From Lachnospiraceae bacterium (GTDB lineage: Bacteria > Bacillota_A > Clostridia > Lachnospirales > Lachnospiraceae): a stretch of 18,115 bases of DNA. The DNA lies in contig JAQUUB010000090.1 of assembly GCA_028694115.1 (NCBI GenBank), positions 1 to 18,115 on the forward strand. Direction: 5' to 3'. A model generated the notes under the pieces. The model saw only the letters and a list, made by a program, of their open reading frames with translations, was not told the DNA's origin and did not search any database. Shown here one piece after another: positions 1 to 6,760 of the stretch. Position numbers and translations under genes: made by a program. Each line of letters begins with the position of its first letter. Positions within the stretch are counted from its first letter, which is position 1.

Positions 1-2
1 TA

Positions 3-374
3 AAAACCACATCGCAACCTGTAGGATCCACAGAAATACTTAGTATTTCTGTTCAAAATGAAGACCCTGAAATGGCTTCACAAATAGCCAATACAATATC
101 AGATGTATTTGTAAAAGAAGTTATGAGAATACTTAAAGTCAACAACGTAGAAACCATAGATAAGGCGATACCTATGCCGAATCCAGTCAATGTAAATACA
201 ACTTTAAATTTAGCAATATCACTCGTGCTAGGGCTAATGATAGGTGTATTTTTAGCATTTGCTATAGAATATCTTGATAATACTATAAAAACAGAAGGTG
301 ACGTTGAAAAACACTTGGGACTTGCGGTAATAGGCAGTATACCAGATTTTGATCATGTTACAAAAAAGAATTAA
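3..374 (+). CDS. cpsC: Wzz/CpsC-type chain-length regulator and kinase adaptor (3' end, truncated by window edge)
   Basis: Only the C-terminal part is present; the frame is already open at base 3 and the gene begins before the window. The visible part ends a periplasmic/extracellular domain, then has the proline-rich stretch typical of Wzz proteins (P at about residues 34, 36 and 38 after the internal Met at base 72). A hydrophobic helix follows (LNLAISLVLGLMIGVFLAFA), then a short cytoplasmic tail with EYLDNTIKT. In Firmicutes this separate adaptor sets polysaccharide chain length and activates the partner BY-kinase through its tail. The kinase gene follows after 12 bp, which supports the call. 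Chain-length control is inferred from the family. Confidence 0.9.
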   Translation, partial: KTTSQPVGSTEILSISVQNEDPEMASQIANTISDVFVKEVMRILKVNNVETIDKAIPMPNPVNVNTTLNLAISLVLGLMIGVFLAFAIEYLDNTIKTEGDVEKHLGLAVIGSIPDFDHVTKKN

Positions 375-386
375 GAGGTGTAATCG

Positions 387-1067
387 TTGAAAGAGCTTAT
401 AGTACATAATAGTTCAAAATCCCCTGTATCCGAAGCATATAGAGGTATTAGGACAAATATACAGTTTGCAAATGTAGACAATAATATTAAAACAATATTA
501 ATGACAAGCGCAGCCCCTGGGGAAGGTAAGACAACAACCCTTTGCAACGTAGCAATGACAATGGCAGATGCAGGGCACAAAGTTATCATCATAGACTGTG
601 ACTTAAGAAAACCAAGAATACATAAATTCTTTGAAATCAGCAATAAAGAAGGAATTACGGATGTCCTTCTTAAAGGAGAAGACTTTAAAAATTTCCTGAA
701 AGGGGGATTTCATCCAAACCTAGAAATAATAACATCTGGAAAGATACCGAGTAACCCTTCTGAGATACTATATTCCAATGCTATGAAAAACCTTATAGAA
801 AAAATAAAAATGGAATATGATTTTGTATTTATAGATACTCCTCCTGTTATTGCAGTGACAGATGCAGTTATAATGTCAGGTTATATTGATGGAGTGGTTC
901 TTGTATGCGCATCGGGAAAAACAGAGGTTGAAATGGCGAAAAAAGCCAAAGAAGCCTTAAGAAAAGTTAACGCAAACATATTGGGCGTAGTACTGAATAG
1001 GATCCCGGTAAAAGGTCAGAAGTACGCAAATTATTACTATTACTCAAATGAAGAAGGTGAAAAATAA
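387..1067 (+). CDS. cpsD: CpsD/YwqD-type cytoplasmic bacterial tyrosine kinase (BY-kinase)
   Basis: This is a soluble P-loop tyrosine autokinase that couples to the CpsC adaptor and regulates polysaccharide assembly. Visible motifs are Walker A SAAPGEGKTT (residues 41-50), Walker A' with IIIDCDLRKP (67-76), Walker B FVFIDTPP (146-153) and a C-terminal tyrosine cluster YANYYYYS (213-220), the usual autophosphorylation tail. The length of 226 aa is normal for the family, and there is no membrane segment, as expected when the adaptor is a separate gene. The start is TTG at 387, behind AAGAGGTG at 373-380; no in-frame ATG lies closer to the expected N-terminus. The stop overlaps the next start by one base (TAATG). 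Confidence 0.94.
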   Translation: MKELIVHNSSKSPVSEAYRGIRTNIQFANVDNNIKTILMTSAAPGEGKTTTLCNVAMTMADAGHKVIIIDCDLRKPRIHKFFEISNKEGITDVLLKGEDFKNFLKGGFHPNLEIITSGKIPSNPSEILYSNAMKNLIEKIKMEYDFVFIDTPPVIAVTDAVIMSGYIDGVVLVCASGKTEVEMAKKAKEALRKVNANILGVVLNRIPVKGQKYANYYYYSNEEGEK

Positions 1068-2428
1068 TGATCGATATCCATTGCCATATACTGCCGTCTG
1101 TAGATGACGGCCCAGACACCTTAGAAGATTCATTAAAAATGATAGAAGTGGCATATAACGACGGAATAAGGACGATGATCGCCACACCACATATCAACCA
1201 CTATATTGATTTTAAGCCAAAGATGTCTGTTGTAGAATCTTTTTCAGCAGTTAAAAAAGAAGTGGGCAAAAGATTTCCAGATATGAATATCTTCTTAGGT
1301 TCTGAGCTTTATGCGTTGGATGGGTACCTTGATATAGTTGATCGCGATAAGGAAAAGATGACTATCAATCAAAAAAATTACCTTCTTGTTGAATTTCAGA
1401 GAGATATTGAATTTGATAAAATATTGGAGGTAGTCCATGAGCTTAGGATAAGGGGATATTGTCCTATAATAGCACATATAGAAGTATATCCTTGTTTGAT
1501 GAATGATAGCAAAGAAAAAATAGTTATGCTAAGAAAAGAAGGAGCATATATTCAGACTAATGGTTCTAGCCTACTTGGAAAACAGGGAAAAGTAATAGCT
1601 TCATATCTGAAGCTATTACTAATTGAAGGGCTGGTTGACTTTGTTGCTTCTGATGGACATGGTGAAAAAAGAAGAAGGCCTCTTTTATCTAAGGCAAGAG
1701 AGAAAGTAGCAAAATACACATCTGAAAAAAATGCAAAAAGGATATTTGAAGAAAATCCTCTTAAGGTAATCAATGGGGAAGAGGTTGCAAAACCTTTGAC
1801 AGTAAAAGGAACGAAGAAGAAGAAATATGTAAGGTCAAGATTAAACCTTATAGCAGCAACTGCAGCAGTTTTTCTGATCGTAGCAGGAGGAGCTAGTTTA
1901 ATCGGCCCTAGAGACATAGCAATGGCTGAAAAGATAGATTTAATAGAGCCAATAACAAGTAGCTTTAATCTAAATAACGTAGTTAAAACAGATTCGGATA
2001 AAGAAGAAAAACAAATAAACTTGGAAGGAACCCAAGATATTAACAACGATGAAATGATAGCTGCAACTTATTCCCCTGAAGATTCCATAAAATCAAAAGA
2101 TGATATTGTCAATGAATATAGGGGAATACTGGAAGGTCTTAGAGATGATTACGAATATAGACTCGAAATAATGTTTAATGAAATCCAGACAGCTAGAAGT
2201 AGCATAAAGGATGAAGAAAAAAGGACGAGTATCGTAGAAGGGTATATAAGCGAGATTGAAGGCATGGAAAGTACTCTTGAAAATCAAGTATATCAAGAAC
2301 TTTATGAAATGCAAAATGAGCTTGAATCCTATGGATATGATGTATCAAAAGTTCAAGAATTTAGAGATGAATACAATCAAACAAAAATGGAAAAAAGACA
2401 GGAATATTCAGAACGCATCAGACAGTAA
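1067..2428 (+). CDS. cpsB: CpsB/YwqE-type PHP tyrosine phosphatase fused to a membrane segment and C-terminal coiled coil
   Basis: The N-terminal part (about residues 1-245) is a PHP-fold, metal-dependent tyrosine phosphatase of the kind that dephosphorylates CpsD. Metal-site residues are seen in IHCH (H5, H7), VDDG (D13, D14), TPH (H42), GSE (E80), IIAH (H137) and SDGH (D196, H198). The usual family length is about 250 aa, but this protein is 453 aa. After a basic patch (K250-R258, KKKKYVRSR) comes a single hydrophobic helix (261-280). A polar linker (about 285-340) and a Glu/Lys/Arg-rich predicted coiled coil (about 343-453) follow. The positive-inside rule puts the phosphatase in the cytoplasm and the coiled coil outside. 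The reading frame is continuous, so this is a true fusion and not a frameshift artefact. The role of the extension is unknown; sensing or tethering to the assembly complex is inference. Confidence 0.88.
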   Translation: MIDIHCHILPSVDDGPDTLEDSLKMIEVAYNDGIRTMIATPHINHYIDFKPKMSVVESFSAVKKEVGKRFPDMNIFLGSELYALDGYLDIVDRDKEKMTINQKNYLLVEFQRDIEFDKILEVVHELRIRGYCPIIAHIEVYPCLMNDSKEKIVMLRKEGAYIQTNGSSLLGKQGKVIASYLKLLLIEGLVDFVASDGHGEKRRRPLLSKAREKVAKYTSEKNAKRIFEENPLKVINGEEVAKPLTVKGTKKKKYVRSRLNLIAATAAVFLIVAGGASLIGPRDIAMAEKIDLIEPITSSFNLNNVVKTDSDKEEKQINLEGTQDINNDEMIAATYSPEDSIKSKDDIVNEYRGILEGLRDDYEYRLEIMFNEIQTARSSIKDEEKRTSIVEGYISEIEGMESTLENQVYQELYEMQNELESYGYDVSKVQEFRDEYNQTKMEKRQEYSERIRQ

Positions 2429-2534
2429 ACAACTTTTTGTAAGACCCTCTTTTTCTGCGAGGGATAAAATTGAAAAAAAGAGCTGGATTTTAAACCCATC
2501 CAATGTGACGGGGAATTCAGTCTGCGTATAATTG

Positions 2535-2576
2535 CCCTAAAGTTGACTAAATGAATTCATAATTATTCTTTAGGGG
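2535..2576 (+). promoter_or_regulatory. Inverted repeat that could mask a ribosome site
   Basis: CCCTAAAG (2535-2542) and CTTTAGGG (2568-2575) are a perfect 8-bp inverted repeat around a 25-base spacer. The spacer contains the 10-base palindrome ATGAATTCAT (2551-2560). No T-run follows, so it is not a standard terminator. The right arm contains AGGGG, the Shine-Dalgarno-like sequence of the micro-ORF at 2585, so the fold would hide that ribosome site. The repeat is seen directly; the role is inferred. Confidence 0.35.
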
Positions 2577-2584
2577 TATAAGTA

Positions 2585-2686
2585 ATGGATAAAAAGTCGA
2601 ATGGTTTTGATTAAGTGAAATTAATTTTTGTGATTGCAATTGTGGGAATAATTGTAGCAATAGCTGTTCTAAGGTTAATTAGGTAG
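2585..2686 (+). pseudogene. Interrupted micro-ORF for a very small membrane peptide
   Basis: ATG at 2585, placed 8 bases after AGGGG, reads MDKKSNGFD and then hits TAA at 2612-2614. The same frame continues directly with GTG AAA and encodes 23 residues dominated by Ile, Val, Leu and Ala (a likely membrane helix beginning VKLIFVIAIVG and ending in LRLIR), stopping at TAG 2684-2686. If the TAA were a sense codon the product would be a 33-residue single-pass peptide with a basic end. It looks like a small membrane-peptide gene broken by one nonsense change, or two separate reading frames. The family is not recognised. Confidence 0.3.
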
Positions 2687-2910
2687 AGGACACTGACAGA
2701 GGAAGGGACTTGAGATGCGAATCGGAAAACGGCGGAAAGGATGTATAGCACTTTTCTGCTTGTGAATGGTACCAATGGGGCCTTCGATCAATTTGTTTTG
2801 GAAAATTTCAAAGTGTTCCGCCTGGCTGGTCTGGTAATGAGCTACGAAACTGGAAAAGAAAAGGGTTGTGTTCATGAAAATGAGTTAACTGCTGCTGAAG
2901 TGCTTTGTCT

Positions 2911-2936
2911 TTGACGTGAGTATGCTGAAAGGATGA
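2911..2936 (+). repeat. Short direct repeat, copy 1 (coding-like FDVSMLKG-stop)
   Basis: This 26-base stretch matches 3021-3046 at 22 positions. In one frame (with the T at 2910) it reads Phe-Asp-Val-Ser-Met-Leu-Lys-Gly followed by TGA. The frame is open only from the TAA at 2886 and has no good start, so it is a fragment and not a gene. Confidence 0.5.
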
Positions 2937-2974
2937 GTAAAAAGCTAAAACAATATATTCTATTGATCAAATGG

Positions 2975-3008
2975 TAATTTTCAAAATGATGTAGGATTTT
3001 GAAAATTA
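2975..3008. repeat. Perfect 13-bp AT-rich inverted repeat
   Basis: TAATTTTCAAAAT (2975-2987) and ATTTTGAAAATTA (2996-3008) are perfect reverse complements separated by 8 bases (GATGTAGG). The stem is almost all A:T and no T-tract follows, so terminator activity is doubtful. It lies between the two copies of the short direct repeat and could be an end of a decayed mobile element or a protein-binding palindrome; neither can be shown from the sequence. Confidence 0.5.
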
Positions 3009-3020
3009 TGATAACAGGTT

Positions 3021-3046
3021 TCGATGTGAGTATGTTGAAAGGATAA
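3021..3046 (+). repeat. Short direct repeat, copy 2 (coding-like FDVSMLKG-stop)
   Basis: This is the second copy of the repeat at 2911-2936, 110 bases downstream. The four differences are all transitions and all silent in the shared frame (TTT/TTC, GAC/GAT, CTG/TTG, and stop TGA/TAA). Here the frame can start at ATG 3008, giving the 12-residue MITGFDVSMLKG. No protein family can be assigned from so short a segment. Confidence 0.5.
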
Positions 3047-3247
3047 AGAGGAAAAACCCAGTAATATCAAGGGGTTCAGCTTATTTCTAAGATGTACGAA
3101 TAGTACAGAATAATTGTGGGTTTAGGTATCCAATCAAAATAATCATGCAACCAGGAATTTAGATACACAAATCAGAAACTAAATTTAACTCAATAACAAT
3201 CACTTTTGTACAATGCATAGGCTTTAAATAAGGAAGGATGAATTGAA

Positions 3248-4369
3248 GTGGCAGAAAGTAATAAAATTTGGCTTGCCTCACCACATATGAGTGATGAAGG
3301 TTATGAACAAGAATATGTACAAGAAGCATTTGATACTAATTGGATAGCACCCCTTGGTCCTAATGTAAACGGGTTTGAGGAAGAGCTTGCTGCTAAAGTT
3401 GGTGCTCAACATGCTGCTGCTCTAGTCTCAGGAAGCGCTGCTATCCACTTGGCGCTTAGATTGGCTGGTGTAGGAGAAGGAGATATTGTATTCTGCCCAA
3501 CCCTCACTTTTTCAGCTACTGCGAATCCTATCATTTATCAAAATGCAAAACCTGTTTTTATTGATAGTGATTATAAAACTTGGAATATGAATCCCGAAGC
3601 ATTAGAAGAAGCTTTTAAGAAATACCCAGAAGTTAAAGCCGTTCTAGTTGTCCATCTATACGGCTTATCTGCTGATATGGATAGAATAATGGAAATATGC
3701 AATAGATATAACGTTCCTGTTATTGAAGATGCCGCGGAATCGCTAGGTACATATTATAAAGGAAAACATACTGGAACATTTGGTGATTACGGTATATATA
3801 GTTTTAATGGTAACAAGATTATTACTACTTCGGGTGGTGGTATGCTTGTTAGCAGGGATAAAGAAAAAATTGATAAAGCAAGATTTTGGGCTACACAAGC
3901 CAGAGATAAAGCAAGGTATTATCAGCATTCAGAGTTAGGGTTTAACTATAGAATGAGTAATATCGTTGCTGGAATTGGAAGAGGACAGCTTAAGGTCTTA
4001 GACAAAAGAATTCAAAAGAAAAAATATATCTTTGATTTTTATAAAACAGAATTAGGAAACCTAGAGGGCCTAGAAATGATGCCAGTTAATGAATGGGATA
4101 GTCCAAACTATTGGTTATCTAGCATTACGCTAACTGGAAAAGTTAGACCTCTTGATCTGATAGAAGCATTAGAAAAAGAAAATATTGAATCAAGACCATT
4201 GTGGAAGCCGATGCATATGCAACCATTTTTTGCTGAGTATGATTATATGGGCGGAGACGTGAGTGAGAAGCTTTTTGAGAATGGTGTGTGCTTACCGAGT
4301 GATACCAAGATGACGGATGACGATCTTGAGAGGATTTGCGGCATTATAAAAGGGATTTGGAATAAGTAA
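3248..4369 (+). CDS. DegT/DnrJ/EryC1/StrS-family PLP aminotransferase (PglE/EpsN-like sugar 4-aminotransferase)
   Basis: This enzyme transfers an amino group, typically from glutamate, to a 4-keto nucleotide sugar. PglE- and EpsN-type members make UDP-2-acetamido-4-amino-2,4,6-trideoxyglucose. The PLP lysine is K190 in YSFNGNKIITTSGGG, and the PLP-ring aspartate is D161 in VIEDAAESLG. The family N-terminus LASPHMSDEG...NWIAPLGP is present, and 373 aa is the normal length. The start is GTG at 3248, behind AGGAAGG (3231-3237); the ATG at 3238 meets a stop at once. A PglC-like transferase follows after 43 bp, as in epsN/epsL and pgl clusters, which suggests the product is the initiating sugar. 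No matching 4,6-dehydratase adjoins it in the window. The exact substrate is inferred. Confidence 0.88.
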   Translation: MAESNKIWLASPHMSDEGYEQEYVQEAFDTNWIAPLGPNVNGFEEELAAKVGAQHAAALVSGSAAIHLALRLAGVGEGDIVFCPTLTFSATANPIIYQNAKPVFIDSDYKTWNMNPEALEEAFKKYPEVKAVLVVHLYGLSADMDRIMEICNRYNVPVIEDAAESLGTYYKGKHTGTFGDYGIYSFNGNKIITTSGGGMLVSRDKEKIDKARFWATQARDKARYYQHSELGFNYRMSNIVAGIGRGQLKVLDKRIQKKKYIFDFYKTELGNLEGLEMMPVNEWDSPNYWLSSITLTGKVRPLDLIEALEKENIESRPLWKPMHMQPFFAEYDYMGGDVSEKLFENGVCLPSDTKMTDDDLERICGIIKGIWNK

Positions 4370-4412
4370 GCATTTCAGGAAGTCAAAAGTGAAAAGTAGG
4401 TGTGAAAGATAG

Positions 4413-5141
4413 ATGCAGACTGAGATTAAAACGGATATAGAGTTTGAATCGGATAGTAGTGGTATTTATAGAAGGTTTCTTAAAAGGTCTATGGACTTCA
4501 CCTTGTCTTTGATGGCGATTATCTTTTTAAGTCCGGTGCTTATAATCGTAGCAATTCTTGTTAGGTTAAAGCTTGGTAGTCCTGTACTCTTTAGGCAGAA
4601 AAGACCGGGGCTTAATGAAAAAAATTTCATCATGTGTAAATTCAGAACAATGACGGATGAGAAAGACGAGAATGGTCAGTTGCTTCCAGACAGTGTTCGA
4701 TTAACAAAGTTTGGTAGGTTGTTAAGATCCACATCATTAGATGAATTGCCGGAACTTTTCAACATCCTTAAAGGTAATATGAGTATTGTGGGGCCACGAC
4801 CGCAGCTCGTAAGAGACATGGTTTTCATGTCAGAAGAACAAAGACAGAGACATTCTGTTCGACCTGGATTAACTGGGTGGGCACAAGTTAATGGTAGGAA
4901 TAATGTTACTTGGGAAGAAAAGCTTTCCCTTGATTTAGAGTATATTGTAAATATTTCTTTTATTATGGACTGGAAGATAATATTCTTGACAGTCGCTAAA
5001 GTAGTGAAAAAAGATGACATTTCTACAGAAGGAATGGATACAGCAGAAGACTTTGGCGATTATTTGTTAAGAGTGGGGAAAGTTGATGAAAATTATTATA
5101 CAGCACTCCAGATGGAAGGGAGGATATTATTAGACAAATGA
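4413..5141 (+). CDS. Initiating phosphoglycosyl transferase (bacterial sugar transferase, PglC/EpsL/WcaJ family)
   Basis: This enzyme transfers a sugar 1-phosphate from a UDP-sugar to undecaprenyl phosphate at the inner face of the membrane, the first step of repeat-unit assembly. It has one membrane-inserted helix (about 28-52) with a Ser-Pro break (S40-P41), as in monotopic PglC-type enzymes. KFRTM is at 76-80, the catalytic Asp-Glu pair at D110-E111 (SLDELPELFNILKGNMS), VGPRP at 126-130 and RPGLTGWAQVNGRN at 150-163. The length of 242 aa is that of the small catalytic-domain form, without the long N-terminal membrane region of WbaP or WcaJ. Its ATG follows GTAGGTG and its stop overlaps the next ATG by four bases (ATGA). 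Confidence 0.92.
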   Translation: MQTEIKTDIEFESDSSGIYRRFLKRSMDFTLSLMAIIFLSPVLIIVAILVRLKLGSPVLFRQKRPGLNEKNFIMCKFRTMTDEKDENGQLLPDSVRLTKFGRLLRSTSLDELPELFNILKGNMSIVGPRPQLVRDMVFMSEEQRQRHSVRPGLTGWAQVNGRNNVTWEEKLSLDLEYIVNISFIMDWKIIFLTVAKVVKKDDISTEGMDTAEDFGDYLLRVGKVDENYYTALQMEGRILLDK

Positions 5142-5965
5142 AAATTAATGGATGGAAGTACTATAACCGTGCAGCAATTCCAACCACTACACCTCATGAG
5201 AAAGTAGATTTAAATCCTATAGAGGATAAATCAATTTGGAAAATGGATGGCAAACCTCTTTTTGCTCGTTGGACTGAGAATTATGATTGTTCATATGAGA
5301 CAGACTGGTGGTATTGCATAAAAGATGAACCTTTTCATTTTGAACAGATCAAATCAAAAAGAAGAACAGAAATCAGAAAAGGCTTAAAAATAAATAGAGT
5401 TGAAATAATTAAGGCTAGTGATTATATCAAAGAAATCTACAAGATTCAAAGTAAGTGTTACAATGACTATCCCGAGCAATATCGCCCAGAATATAATTAC
5501 GATATTGCAAAAGAATCATGTAAGAGGTGGGATGAAAAGCACATCGTTTTTATGGCTTTTTCGGTAGAAACAGGTGAAGCTACAGGATTTGCTTGTGTTG
5601 AACCAATTAATGATTATGTAAATTTTGAAATATTGAAAGTTCCAAATGAATATAAAAATTCGCAAGTTGTAACTGCATTAACATATGAAATTCTTTTGAA
5701 AATGATAAACGAAGGTGGTTATAAATATGTATGTGATGGTGCTAGAAATTTAGTACATCAAACAAATTTTATGGATTACCTAGTAAAGCAATTTGCGTTT
5801 CGCTATGCATACTGTGATTTAAAAATGGCGTATAGAACAACAGTAAAGCCAATTGTTTATATATTGTATCCTTTTAGGAACATAATTCGCAAGTTTTCGG
5901 ATAACAGGCTGTTATATAATATATTTGCAGTTTTAAAGATGGAAGAAATATCAAGAAAATCATAG
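5138..5965 (+). CDS. FemAB/GNAT-like acyltransferase, probably modifying an amino sugar
   Basis: The protein has 275 aa and no membrane helix. The N-terminal half shows W57-W58-Y59-C-I-K-D, and then a basic stretch SKRRTEIRKGLK (73-84), the arrangement typical of FemAB-like and GNAT-related transferases. The segment VFMAFSVETGEATGFACV (about 137-154) fits the central beta strands of the acyltransferase fold. Translational overlap with the initiating transferase, and an aminotransferase just upstream, suggest it adds an acyl or aminoacyl group to the new amino group, taking the place of PglD/EpsM. The substrate cannot be read from the sequence, and an unrelated GNAT role remains possible. Confidence 0.65.
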   Translation: MKINGWKYYNRAAIPTTTPHEKVDLNPIEDKSIWKMDGKPLFARWTENYDCSYETDWWYCIKDEPFHFEQIKSKRRTEIRKGLKINRVEIIKASDYIKEIYKIQSKCYNDYPEQYRPEYNYDIAKESCKRWDEKHIVFMAFSVETGEATGFACVEPINDYVNFEILKVPNEYKNSQVVTALTYEILLKMINEGGYKYVCDGARNLVHQTNFMDYLVKQFAFRYAYCDLKMAYRTTVKPIVYILYPFRNIIRKFSDNRLLYNIFAVLKMEEISRKS

Positions 5966-5980
5966 GAAGGAACAAAAGTA

Positions 5981-6748
5981 ATGTCTGAACTAGTGTCAAT
6001 AATTACCCCTTCTTTTAATACAGGGAAATTTATAGGAGAAACGATTGGAAGCGTGCTAAACCAAAGCTATAAAAATTGGGAAATGATTATTGTTGATGAT
6101 TGTTCGACTGATGACTCAATAGAAGTTGTTAGATCGTTTCGTGATGAACGAATAAAGTTAATTGCCAATCAGACGAATAGCGGGGCCGCATTATCTCGCA
6201 ATTTAGCCATTAAAGAAGCTAAAGGTAAATGGATAGCCTTCCTTGATAGTGATGATCTTTGGGATCCAAACAAGTTGGAAAAGCAAGTTAACTTCATGAA
6301 AAAAAATAATTATTATTTTTCATACACTAATTATATTGAAATTGATGAAAATACAAGACCTAATGGGAAAAGTATAACAGGACCAAAGGTTATAACGGCA
6401 AGAACTCTTAATAATTTTTGCTATCAAGGCTGTCTGACCGTAATGTATAATAGAGAAAATATTGGATTAATACAAATTAAGGACTTGCCTAAGAATAACG
6501 ATTATGCATTATGGTTAAAGGTAATCGAAAAAGCAGATTGTTATTTATTGCCTGAATCTCTTGCTAGTTATAGAAAGAGACAGGGTTCAATTTCAAATCA
6601 TAGTTACTACAAATTAATCAAACACCATTATTATCTGTGGAAATACGGAGAAGATAAGAATACATTTTCTGCTACAGTGTTTACTGTAAGAAACTTAATC
6701 TTTGGATTTATGAAGAAAATAAATTATGTTAGAAAAATTACTGAATAG
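5981..6748 (+). CDS. Family 2 glycosyltransferase (GT-A fold)
   Basis: This is a cytoplasmic, membrane-associated sugar transferase extending the lipid-linked repeat unit. The nucleotide-binding start is VSIITPSFNTGKFIGETIGSV, with VDD at 38-40 and the metal-binding DSDD at 89-92 (FLDSDDLW). The conserved region around NNDYALWLKV (about 168-177) fits the acceptor-site Asp region. The length of 255 aa is normal for TuaG/EpsH-type enzymes. The start is ATG 5981, preceded by AGGAAGG (5964-5970). Donor and linkage cannot be assigned. Confidence 0.9.
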   Translation: MSELVSIITPSFNTGKFIGETIGSVLNQSYKNWEMIIVDDCSTDDSIEVVRSFRDERIKLIANQTNSGAALSRNLAIKEAKGKWIAFLDSDDLWDPNKLEKQVNFMKKNNYYFSYTNYIEIDENTRPNGKSITGPKVITARTLNNFCYQGCLTVMYNRENIGLIQIKDLPKNNDYALWLKVIEKADCYLLPESLASYRKRQGSISNHSYYKLIKHHYYLWKYGEDKNTFSATVFTVRNLIFGFMKKINYVRKITE

Positions 6749-6760
6749 TGGGGATCTATT

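Larger units (their letters stand above)
2429..3247. other. 819-bp gap with hairpins and decayed coding-like fragments, no convincing gene
   Basis: This gap separates the regulatory module from the biosynthesis run. It holds a CCCTAAAG/CTTTAGGG inverted repeat, a broken micro-ORF, two copies of a short coding-like repeat, and a 13-bp AT-rich inverted repeat, each listed separately. The segment at about 2690-2900 is richer in G+C (roughly 40-48% by hand count) than the genes on either side and may be a remnant of something acquired. A weak promoter candidate for the downstream run is TTAACT at 3185-3190, an 18-base spacer and TACAAT at 3209-3214. AAACCCA (3054-3060) and TGGGTTT (3117-3123) could pair across 56 bases as part of a leader. 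No intrinsic terminator with a T-tract was found. Confidence 0.6.

Noticed and set aside
1552..2046. 164-codon reverse-strand frame inside the phosphatase gene
   Set aside because: It is an antisense shadow of a well-supported gene, with no ribosome site and a low-complexity Phe/Ser-rich translation.
2445..2463. CCCTC/GAGGG hairpin just after the phosphatase gene as a terminator
   Set aside because: The stem is only 5 bp, the loop is 9 bases and no T-tract follows on either strand.
2675..2875. 66-codon reverse-strand frame in the gap
   Set aside because: No ribosome site, no recognisable family and no conserved pattern; probably chance.
2741..2914. 57-codon frame (MYSTFLLVNGTNG...) on the + strand in the gap
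   Set aside because: The purine-rich ribosome-like sequence touches the ATG with no spacing, no family is recognised, and it lies among decayed fragments. It could be a remnant, but a gene cannot be supported.
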